Program-made: the position numbers and the translations under genes
Notes under the pieces: model-generated
The model's database searches: none
Seen by the model: the letters and a program-made list of their open reading frames with translations, nothing else
Told to the model about the DNA's origin: nothing
Shown here: positions 1 through 4,376 of the stretch, one piece after another
Layout of the letters: every line of letters starts with the position of its first letter
Position numbering within the stretch: position 1 is the stretch's first letter
Source of the DNA: an uncultured Bacteroidales bacterium
GTDB taxonomy: Bacteria; Bacteroidota; Bacteroidia; Bacteroidales; Paludibacteraceae
Assembly: GCA_937891905.1 (NCBI GenBank)
Contig: CALATT010000101.1
Location: forward strand, 1 to 5,535
Direction: 5' to 3'
DNA: 5,535 nucleotides

Positions 1-878
1 TCATCGTTTGTGCTGCTACTGATGGTCCTATGCCTCAGACTCGTGAGCACATCCTTCTCGCTCGTCAGGTAAACGTTCCCCGTCTTGTTGTATTCTTGAA
101 CAAGTGCGACATGGTTGACGATGCTGAAATGCTCGAGCTCGTTGAGATGGAGATGGTTGAGCTCCTCACCTCTTACGACTTCGAAGAGGATACTCCTATC
201 ATCCGTGGTTCTGCTCTCGGTGCTTTGAATGGCGTTGCTGAGTGGGAAGAGAAGGTAATGGAGTTGATGGAGGCTTGTGACAACTGGATCCAACTTCCTG
301 TTCGCGCCGTTGATAAACCATTCTTGATGCCTGTAGAGGATGTATTCTCTATTACTGGTCGTGGTACTGTAGCTACTGGTCGTGTTGAGACTGGTATCAT
401 CAAAGTTGGTGACGAAGTTCAGTTGATCGGTCTTGGTGCAGAGGGTAAGAAGTCAGTTGTTACTGGCGTTGAGATGTTCCGCAAGCTCCTCGATCAAGGT
501 GAGGCTGGTGATAATGTAGGTTTGCTCCTCCGTGGTATCGATAAAGATGAAGTTAAGCGTGGTATGGTATTGACACACCCAGGTATGGTTAAGCCATATA
601 GCGAGTTCAAGGCTTCTGTTTATATCTTGAAGAAAGAGGAAGGTGGACGCCACACTCCATTCCACAACCACTATCGTCCTCAGTTCTACATCCGTACAAT
701 GGATGTTACTGGTGAGATTACTCTTCCAGAAGGAACAGAGATGGTAATGCCAGGTGATAACTTGGAGATCACAGTTAAGTTGATCTACCCAGTAGCTTGC
801 TCTGAGGGTCTTCGTTTCGCTATCCGTGAGGGTGGACGCACCGTAGGTTCTGGCCAGATCACCAAATTGATTGACTAA
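1..878 (+). CDS. tuf: Elongation factor Tu, 5'-truncated by the window
   Basis: EF-Tu is the cytoplasmic GTPase that carries aminoacyl-tRNA to the ribosomal A site. The open frame enters from the left edge (first complete codon at 3), so the internal Met at 30 is not the start; it lies in the conserved stretch DGPMPQTREH. About 291 residues are visible of a usual length near 395. The missing part holds the P-loop, switch I and the DCPGH motif. Visible G-domain motifs are NKCD at 99-110 and SAL at 210-218, which recognise guanine. Domain 2 follows (KPFLMPVEDVFS, GRGTVATGRVETG) and then domain 3 (GGRHTPF, YRPQFYIRT, GLRFAIREGGRTVGSG). The gene ends TAA at 876-878 with no frameshift. Downstream come a hairpin and tRNA-Trp, the usual neighbour of tuf in many bacteria. 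The identification is secure; whether the genome has a second tuf copy cannot be seen here. Confidence 0.98.
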   Translation, partial: IVCAATDGPMPQTREHILLARQVNVPRLVVFLNKCDMVDDAEMLELVEMEMVELLTSYDFEEDTPIIRGSALGALNGVAEWEEKVMELMEACDNWIQLPVRAVDKPFLMPVEDVFSITGRGTVATGRVETGIIKVGDEVQLIGLGAEGKKSVVTGVEMFRKLLDQGEAGDNVGLLLRGIDKDEVKRGMVLTHPGMVKPYSEFKASVYILKKEEGGRHTPFHNHYRPQFYIRTMDVTGEITLPEGTEMVMPGDNLEITVKLIYPVACSEGLRFAIREGGRTVGSGQITKLID

Positions 879-887
879 TCAAATTAA

Positions 888-934
888 TTCCCTTATATAA
901 ATCAACGAGCTTCGTGCTCGTTGGTTTAAGGGAA
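888..934 (+). terminator. Long hairpin between tuf and tRNA-Trp (terminator or processing stem)
   Basis: The spacer folds into one long stem. The outer arm TTCCCTTA (888-895) pairs with TAAGGGAA (927-934). After a 4-base bulge (896-899), 900-902 pairs with 924-926 including one G-U, and CAACGAGC (903-910) pairs with GCTCGTTG (916-923) around the loop TTCGT. That is about 19 base pairs in 47 bases. No T-run follows the full stem, and only GGTTT follows the inner stem, so it is not a textbook intrinsic terminator. The tRNA begins only two bases after the stem. It may be a weak terminator of tuf or a cleavage site separating tuf mRNA from the tRNA. The pairing is seen directly; the role is inferred. 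Confidence 0.45.
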
Positions 935-936
935 AT

Positions 937-1007
937 ACGGAAGTCCTCCAATGGTAGGAGAGCGGTCTCCAAAACCGTCAATGTGGGTTCGATTCCTGCC
1001 TTCCGTG
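937..1007 (+). tRNA. tRNA-Trp (anticodon CCA)
   Basis: The full cloverleaf can be drawn. The acceptor stem ACGGAAG (937-943) pairs with CTTCCGT (1000-1006). The D stem CTCC/GGAG (946-949/957-960) has a short 7-base loop containing GG. The anticodon stem GCGGT/ACCGT (962-966/974-978) carries the loop CTCCAAA with anticodon CCA at 969-971. The variable loop has 4 bases, and the T stem GTGGG/CCTGC (983-987/995-999) carries the loop TTCGATT. The discriminator base is G (1007) and the first pair is A-U, both as known for bacterial tryptophan tRNAs. The T stem contains two G-U pairs. The 3' CCA is not encoded (CAA follows), so the tail must be added by the CCA-adding enzyme. It reads UGG codons and lies between tuf and secE, a common place for this tRNA. 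Confidence 0.97.
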
Positions 1008-1029
1008 CAAATGTTACAAAAATAGCTTC

Positions 1030-1103
1030 CAATCTGACTTTGGCGAAAGCTGAGGCCAGATTGTTGACGCGAAATAAGGTGGAGCGTAAAAGTTATTTCA
1101 TGT
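1030..1103 (+). promoter_or_regulatory. Two tandem hairpins in the spacer before secE
   Basis: The 138-base spacer 1008-1145 has no supportable gene but does have structure. In hairpin 1, CAATCTG (1030-1036) pairs with CAGATTG (1057-1063); after an A-C mismatch, CTTTGGC (1038-1044) pairs with GCTGAGG (1049-1055, three G-U pairs) around a GAAA tetraloop (1045-1048). In hairpin 2, GAAATAA (1071-1077) pairs with TTATTTC (1093-1099) around a 15-base loop, and beyond a C-A mismatch 1067-1069 pairs with 1101-1103. Neither hairpin is followed by a T-run, so they are not clear terminators. They could be a tRNA 3' trailer fold, an mRNA-stabilising or processing element, or a leader regulating secE-nusG. 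The pairing is seen; the function is unknown. Confidence 0.4.
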
Positions 1104-1145
1104 AATTATTAATATAGGAATATAAACAAGAAAAATCTACTATAT

Positions 1146-1334
1146 ATGAAATTTGTAGAAAGCGTAAAAGAATCGTACAACGAACTGGTGCATAAGACAA
1201 GTTGGCCTTCTCGTAAAGAGTTGACCCAGAGCGCTGTGATAGTATTGATAGCTTCCATAATACTATCGCTTATTGTGTGGCTTATGGACTGGTGCTTTGA
1301 GTCTATCATGACATTTGTTTACGGTCTATTCTAA
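1146..1334 (+). CDS. secE: Preprotein translocase subunit SecE
   Basis: SecE is the small essential membrane subunit that clamps SecY in the SecYEG export channel. The 62-residue product has the family layout. A short amphipathic cytoplasmic helix (about residues 3-18) leads into the conserved hinge TSWPSRKEL (about 18-26), followed by one hydrophobic segment (about 29-48, VIVLIASIILSLIVWLMDW). This is the short single-helix form, unlike the three-helix enterobacterial protein. The ATG at 1146 is the only sensible start and gives the expected length. No Shine-Dalgarno sequence precedes it; the leader is TA-rich. It ends TAA at 1332-1334, 20 bases before nusG, so the two are probably co-transcribed. 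The family call is firm from the WPSRKE motif and from its place directly before nusG. Confidence 0.95.
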   Translation: MKFVESVKESYNELVHKTSWPSRKELTQSAVIVLIASIILSLIVWLMDWCFESIMTFVYGLF

Positions 1335-1354
1335 TTATTTAATAGTTGGTTATT

Positions 1355-1906
1355 ATGGCTGAAAAACAAAAACAATGGTATGTATTGCGAGCAATCTCTG
1401 GTAAGGAGGGCAAGGTAGAGGAGTATATTAATTCTGCACTTACTACAAGTTCTTTATTCCAAGAGTATGTATCGCAAGTGCTAATCCCCAAGGAGAAAAT
1501 ATCGGTGCTCAAGAATGGCAAGCGTACAGAAAAGGAGCGTAATATGCTTCCTGGATACTTGTTGGTTGAGTGTCATTTATGTGATGAGAGTTTTCCTCTC
1601 TTGCGTAATATACCGCATGTTCTTGGGTTCCTTAGTGGTGGTAAGACCTCATCTGCTCCAAAACCTGTATCTCAGGAAGAGGTTAACAAGTTAGTTGGCA
1701 TTGCAACTGAGTCAGAGGCACGCGCAGCAAGCGAAATTACATTTGTTGTTGGCGAGAGTGTTAAGGTGGTAGATGGTCCGTTCAGTGGCTTTAAGGGTAC
1801 TGTTCAGGAGGTTAGCCAAGAGAAGCATAAACTCAAAGTGGTTGTTACAATTTTTGATCGTCAAACTCCATTAGAGTTAGGCTACAATCAAGTAGAAAAA
1901 GAGTAG
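1355..1906 (+). CDS. nusG: Transcription termination/antitermination factor NusG
   Basis: NusG binds the clamp of RNA polymerase, modulates pausing and termination, and can contact the ribosome or Rho through its KOW domain. The product is 183 residues, a usual length. The NGN domain spans about residues 5-115, with the opening QWYVLRAISGKE, and PKEKISVLKNGKRTEKER and MLPGYLLVE in its middle. The KOW domain is at about 130-183, with VGESVKVVDGPFSGFKGTV at 132-150 and the final Q-T-P-L-E-L. A TTG at 1346 in the same frame would add three residues (MVI), but the ATG at 1355 gives the canonical MAEKQKQWYVLRA start and is preferred. There is no Shine-Dalgarno sequence; AATTATTTAA lies at 1333-1342, overlapping the secE stop. 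It follows secE by 20 bases and is followed by a structured 111-base spacer before rplK. Confidence 0.97.
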   Translation: MAEKQKQWYVLRAISGKEGKVEEYINSALTTSSLFQEYVSQVLIPKEKISVLKNGKRTEKERNMLPGYLLVECHLCDESFPLLRNIPHVLGFLSGGKTSSAPKPVSQEEVNKLVGIATESEARAASEITFVVGESVKVVDGPFSGFKGTVQEVSQEKHKLKVVVTIFDRQTPLELGYNQVEKE

Positions 1907-1919
1907 GAGACTTTTGTTA

Positions 1920-2002
1920 CGAGTCGTTAGTCACTACTCGATAGTTTAATTAATTATTAACCGGCCGAGGATGTTATAGTCCGCTATTAGGCCAAAAACT
2001 AT
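1920..2002 (+). promoter_or_regulatory. Candidate L1-binding autoregulatory leader of rplK-rplA
   Basis: The nusG-rplK spacer folds into several helices. CGAGT (1920-1924) pairs with ACTCG (1936-1940). Directly next to it, ATAGTTT (1941-1947) pairs with AAACTAT (1996-2002). Inside that, GGCC (1963-1966) pairs with GGCC (1990-1993), then comes an asymmetric internal loop whose long purine-rich side contains GATG (1970-1973), and finally ATAG (1976-1979) pairs with CTAT (1984-1987) around a UCCG tetraloop. Two short helices separated by an asymmetric loop are the general form of ribosomal protein L1 sites in 23S rRNA and in L11-L1 operon leaders. The position directly before rplK is where L1 represses its own operon in E. 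coli. The helices are seen; L1 binding is inferred. Confidence 0.5.
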
Positions 2003-2017
2003 TAACAACGTAAAACT

Positions 2018-2440
2018 ATGGCTAAAGAAATTGCTGGTTTTATCAAACTCCAAATCAAGGGTGGCGCTGCTAATCCTGCACCTCCAGTTGGTCCTGCATT
2101 GGGTTCTAAGGGTGTGAATATTATGGAGTTCTGCAAACAGTTCAATGCCAGAACGCAGGAAAAGGCAGGTAAAGTATTGCCTGTTGTAATTACCGTTTAT
2201 GTAGACAAGTCTTTTGACTTCATCGTTAAGACTCCTCCTGTAGCAATCCAGCTCATGGAAGCTGCTAAGGTGAAGAGTGGTAGCGATCAGCCAAACCGTT
2301 CTAAGGTGGCTTCAATCACTGAGGAGCAGGCTATGCAGATTGCTCAAGACAAGATGGTGGATCTCAACTGCTTTACAGTAGAGTCTGCTCTCAAGATGGT
2401 CAAGGGAACCGCTCGCAGTATGGGTATCACAATTAAGTAA
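2018..2440 (+). CDS. rplK: 50S ribosomal protein L11
   Basis: L11 binds the GTPase-associated region of 23S rRNA at the base of the stalk, where elongation factors and thiopeptide antibiotics act; it is also involved in stringent-response sensing by RelA-type enzymes. The product has 140 residues, typical for the family. The N-terminal domain carries the conserved proline-rich NPAPPVGPALGSKGVNIMEF (residues 19-38). The linker KTPPVA is at 71-76. The C-terminal rRNA-binding domain ends in the signature VESALKMVKGTARSMGI (121-137). The start MAKEIAGFIKLQ is canonical, and no Shine-Dalgarno sequence precedes the ATG at 2018. It is first in the rplK-rplA pair, 25 bases before rplA, and lies behind the candidate L1 leader. 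No oddities are seen. Confidence 0.98.
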   Translation: MAKEIAGFIKLQIKGGAANPAPPVGPALGSKGVNIMEFCKQFNARTQEKAGKVLPVVITVYVDKSFDFIVKTPPVAIQLMEAAKVKSGSDQPNRSKVASITEEQAMQIAQDKMVDLNCFTVESALKMVKGTARSMGITIK

Positions 2441-2465
2441 TTAACTCTTCAATCACATCACAATT

Positions 2466-3155
2466 ATGGCAAAACTGACAAAAAAACAGAAGCTTGCTGC
2501 TGAGAAGATTGAAGCAGGTAAGCTCTACACTATCGAAGAGGCAGCAGCTCTTGTAAAAGAGATTACTACTACCAAATTCGATGCAAGCGTGGATATCGAT
2601 GTACGCTTGGGTGTTGACCCTCGTAAGGCGAATCAGATGGTTCGTGGCGTCGTTGCTCTCCCTAACGGAACCGGTAAGGTTGTTCGCGTTCTCGCTCTCT
2701 GTAGTCCAGATCAAGAGGCTGCTGCTAAAGAGGCAGGTGCTGATTATGTAGGTTTGGACGAGTATATTGAAAAGATCAAAGGTGGATGGACTGACATTGA
2801 TGTCATCATTACTCAACCTCAAATCATGGGTAAGATTGGTGCTCTCGGTCGCGTATTAGGTCCTCGTGGCTTGATGCCAAACCCAAAGAGTGGTACCGTA
2901 ACCATGGATGTTGCTAAGGCAGTAAAAGAGGTTAAGGGTGGTAAGATTGACTTCAAGGTGGACAAGTTCGGTATTGTACATACCTCTATAGGTAAAGTAA
3001 GCTTCAGTGCAGATAAGATTGCAGAGAATGCATTTGCATTTATCGAGACTATCAAGCACCTCAAGCCTGCAGTATCAAAGGGTGAGTACATTAAGAGCGT
3101 TTATCTTTCCAGCACAATGAGTCAGGGTATTAAGATCGATACCAAATCGCTTTAA
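2466..3155 (+). CDS. rplA: 50S ribosomal protein L1
   Basis: L1 forms the mobile stalk near the ribosomal E site that helps release deacylated tRNA. In many bacteria it also represses translation of its own L11-L1 mRNA. The product is 229 residues, the normal length. The ends of the chain (about 1-68 and 160-229) form the rRNA-binding domain I, and the middle forms domain II. The strongest signature is GRVLGPRGLMPNPKSGTVT at 128-146, with KANQMVRGVVALPNGTGK at 54-71 and YIKSVYLSSTMSQGIKID near the C-terminus. The ATG at 2466 gives the canonical MAKLTKKQK start without a Shine-Dalgarno sequence. It sits 25 bases after rplK and 22 bases before rplJ, so the four ribosomal protein genes are likely on one transcript. 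The structured leader before rplK is a plausible target of this protein. Confidence 0.98.
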   Translation: MAKLTKKQKLAAEKIEAGKLYTIEEAAALVKEITTTKFDASVDIDVRLGVDPRKANQMVRGVVALPNGTGKVVRVLALCSPDQEAAAKEAGADYVGLDEYIEKIKGGWTDIDVIITQPQIMGKIGALGRVLGPRGLMPNPKSGTVTMDVAKAVKEVKGGKIDFKVDKFGIVHTSIGKVSFSADKIAENAFAFIETIKHLKPAVSKGEYIKSVYLSSTMSQGIKIDTKSL

Positions 3156-3177
3156 TCTCTAAAAACAACAGACAAGT

Positions 3178-3708
3178 ATGAAAAAGGAAGATAAAAATCT
3201 CGTCATTGAAGCGCTTGGCACACAATTGGGTGAGTATGCGCATTTCTACCTCGTTAATATTGAAGGTTTGAATGCGGAGAAAACAAGTGAATTGCGCCGT
3301 GCATGCTTCAAAGAGGATATCAAATTGCTCGTAGCTAAGAATACTCTTTTGCAAAAGGCATTAGAGAAGAAAGGTTTCGACGAGGAGATATTCGCAGCCC
3401 TCAAAGGCAATACCGCACTCATGCTTAGTAACACAGGTAATGCACCTGCAAAACTTATTCAGAAGTTTACAAAGGGTGACAAGACAGGTGAGGCTAAGCC
3501 ACAACTCAAAGCTGCTTATGTAGAAGAGACTATTTATGTAGGCAAGCAAAATCTCGAATTCCTCAGCACTATCAAATCTAAGAATGAACTCATTGCTGAC
3601 CTTGTTGCATTGCTTCAATCTCCAGCAAAGAATGTTATTTCTGCTTTGCAGAGTGCACCAAATACAATCCACGGTGTTTTGAAAGCTTTGGAGGAAAAGG
3701 CACAATAA
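3178..3708 (+). CDS. rplJ: 50S ribosomal protein L10
   Basis: L10 anchors the L7/L12 dimers to the 23S rRNA at the base of the ribosomal stalk. The product has 176 residues, close to the usual 165-175. The N-terminal rRNA- and L11-facing domain includes ELRRACFKEDIKLLVAKNTL (38-57) and the conserved GNTALMLS (77-84). The C-terminal long helix (about 136-175, from KNELIADLVALLQSPAKNVI onward) is where L7/L12 N-terminal domains bind. The ATG at 3178 gives MKKEDKNLVIEAL, with no Shine-Dalgarno sequence. The rplA-rplJ gap is only 22 bases, so there is no room for the long L10-L12-binding leader known before rplJ in E. coli. rplL follows after 56 bases. Confidence 0.97.
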   Translation: MKKEDKNLVIEALGTQLGEYAHFYLVNIEGLNAEKTSELRRACFKEDIKLLVAKNTLLQKALEKKGFDEEIFAALKGNTALMLSNTGNAPAKLIQKFTKGDKTGEAKPQLKAAYVEETIYVGKQNLEFLSTIKSKNELIADLVALLQSPAKNVISALQSAPNTIHGVLKALEEKAQ

Positions 3709-3764
3709 TAAACACCAAACTTTTATCAATCAATAGAATAATAATCTTTTAAATTTATAAGACA

Positions 3765-4142
3765 ATGGCAGATCTTAAAGTTATTGCTGAAACATTAGTT
3801 AACCTTACAGTTAAGGAAGTAAATGAACTCGCTACTATCCTCAAAGAGGAGTACGGAATTGAGCCTGCAGCTGCTGCAGTTGCTGTAGCTGCTCCTGCAG
3901 CTGGTGCTGCTGCTGAGGCAGTTGAAGAGAAGACATCTTTTGATGTAGTTCTTAAGAGCGCAGGTGCTAACAAGCTCCAAGTAGTAAAGGCAGTTAAAGA
4001 GCAAACTGGTCTTGGCCTGAAAGAGGCTAAGGACATCGTAGACGCTGCTCCTGCTAATGTTAAGGAAGGTGTAGATAAAGCTACTGCAGAGGCTTTGAAG
4101 AAAGCTCTCGAAGAGGTAGGTGCTGAGGTAGAACTCAAGTAA
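3765..4142 (+). CDS. rplL: 50S ribosomal protein L7/L12
   Basis: L7/L12 is the multi-copy, dimeric stalk protein that recruits and activates translational GTPases such as EF-Tu and EF-G. The product has 125 residues, typical of the family. The N-terminal dimerisation and L10-binding domain covers residues 1-32. A flexible Ala-rich hinge runs from about 33 to 54 (PAAAAVAVAAPAAGAAAEA). The globular factor-binding domain covers 57-125, with KLQVVKAVKEQTGLGLKEAK at 70-89 and the C-terminus GAEVELK. The ATG at 3765 gives MADLKVIAETLVNL. The 56-base leader is AT-rich, has no Shine-Dalgarno sequence, and carries AATCTTTTAA ending 12 bases before the ATG. A strong hairpin-T-run terminator starts 38 bases after the stop, which would let ribosomal protein genes be made in excess of rpoB. 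Confidence 0.98.
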   Translation: MADLKVIAETLVNLTVKEVNELATILKEEYGIEPAAAAVAVAAPAAGAAAEAVEEKTSFDVVLKSAGANKLQVVKAVKEQTGLGLKEAKDIVDAAPANVKEGVDKATAEALKKALEEVGAEVELK

Positions 4143-4147
4143 TACAC

Positions 4148-4188
4148 TCTAACCCAACCACCCAAAACAATGGTGGAATAGGTTTAGA
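4148..4188 (+). promoter_or_regulatory. Candidate antiterminator competing with the rplL terminator
   Basis: TCTAACCC (4148-4155) is a near copy of the terminator 3' arm TCTAAACC (4207-4214). It can pair at 7 of 8 positions with GGTTTAGA (4181-4188), the 5' arm of the terminator. Between the two, CCACC (4158-4162) pairs with GGTGG (4172-4176), so the alternative fold is a compact stem with a nested hairpin that would exclude the terminator. Its 5' strand begins five bases after the rplL stop codon, where a terminating ribosome could cover it. The complementarity is seen; switching is a hypothesis. Confidence 0.35.
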
Positions 4189-4219
4189 TCCCTGTGAAAA
4201 TAGGGGTCTAAACCTTTTT
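4181..4219 (+). terminator. Intrinsic terminator/attenuator between rplL and rpoB
   Basis: GGTTTAGATCCCT (4181-4193) pairs with AGGGGTCTAAACC (4202-4214) over 13 positions, including one T-G wobble, around the loop GTGAAAAT (4194-4201). Five T residues follow (4215-4219). This is a classic Rho-independent terminator 38 bases after the rplL stop. Because rpoB is next and on the same strand, it probably works as a partial terminator, as at the same place in E. coli, where an attenuator lowers rpoBC expression relative to the ribosomal protein genes. The structure is certain; the read-through fraction is unknown. Confidence 0.88.
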
Positions 4220-4307
4220 CGCTGATTAAGACAGGATGATTAAAAAACTGAAAAATTTGGTAAATATTATTAGGGGAACATTAAAATAATATAAAAATAA
4301 AACCCAT

Positions 4308-4365
4308 TGATTTAGTTCTAAATTATTCATTACCAACAGTTTATTCTGTTAAATAATTATTTAAC
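4308..4365 (+). promoter_or_regulatory. AT-rich rpoB leader with hairpins and an 18-base palindrome
   Basis: The leader 4220-4376 holds no gene and is very AT-rich. Three inverted repeats stand close together before rpoB. TGATTTA (4308-4314) pairs with TAAATTA (4319-4325) around GTTC. AACAG (4335-4339) pairs with CTGTT (4346-4350). A perfect 18-base palindrome, GTTAAATAATTATTTAAC (4348-4365), ends 11 bases before the ATG. The last two share 4348-4350 and so exclude each other as RNA stems. No clear Bacteroidota promoter (TAnnTTTG with an upstream TTTG) is visible, although AAAATTTG at 4252-4259 comes within one base. The role (protein-binding site, translation control or chance in AT-rich DNA) is open. 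Confidence 0.35.
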
Positions 4366-4376
4366 CATATAAAATA

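Noticed and set aside
1035..1042. TGACTTTG as a possible Bacteroidota -7 promoter box before secE
   Set aside because: It mismatches TAnnTTTG, lacks a convincing TTTG box about 20 bases upstream, and falls inside a paired hairpin.
914..1105. A 63-codon open frame across tRNA-Trp and the following spacer
   Set aside because: It runs through the whole tRNA gene and two RNA hairpins, and its product resembles no known protein; it is a chance open frame.
1083..1170. Direct repeat AGCGTAAAAG at 1083-1092 (secE leader) and 1161-1170 (inside secE)
   Set aside because: Ten bases with no extension on either side; the second copy is explained by codons for S-V-K-E. Probably coincidence.
1346..1354. 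TTG start adding three residues to NusG
   Set aside because: The ATG at 1355 gives the canonical NusG N-terminus; the TTG adds an unconserved MVI.
1909..1916. GACTTTTG as a possible -7 promoter box before rplK
   Set aside because: One mismatch to TAnnTTTG and no -33 element at the right distance; also too close to the leader helices to be convincing.
2433..2822. A 129-codon open frame on the - strand opposite rplA
   Set aside because: It lies entirely against a well conserved coding gene and shows no recognisable domain or leader.
3870..3920. GCT/GCA-rich repeats with CTGCAG palindromes in rplL
   Set aside because: They encode the flexible Ala-rich hinge present in all L7/L12 proteins; no independent repeat element is needed.
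3755..4165. A 136-codon open frame on the - strand opposite rplL
   Set aside because: It mirrors the Ala-rich, codon-biased rplL gene; its Ser/Ala-rich product is the reverse-frame shadow of GCT/GCA codons.
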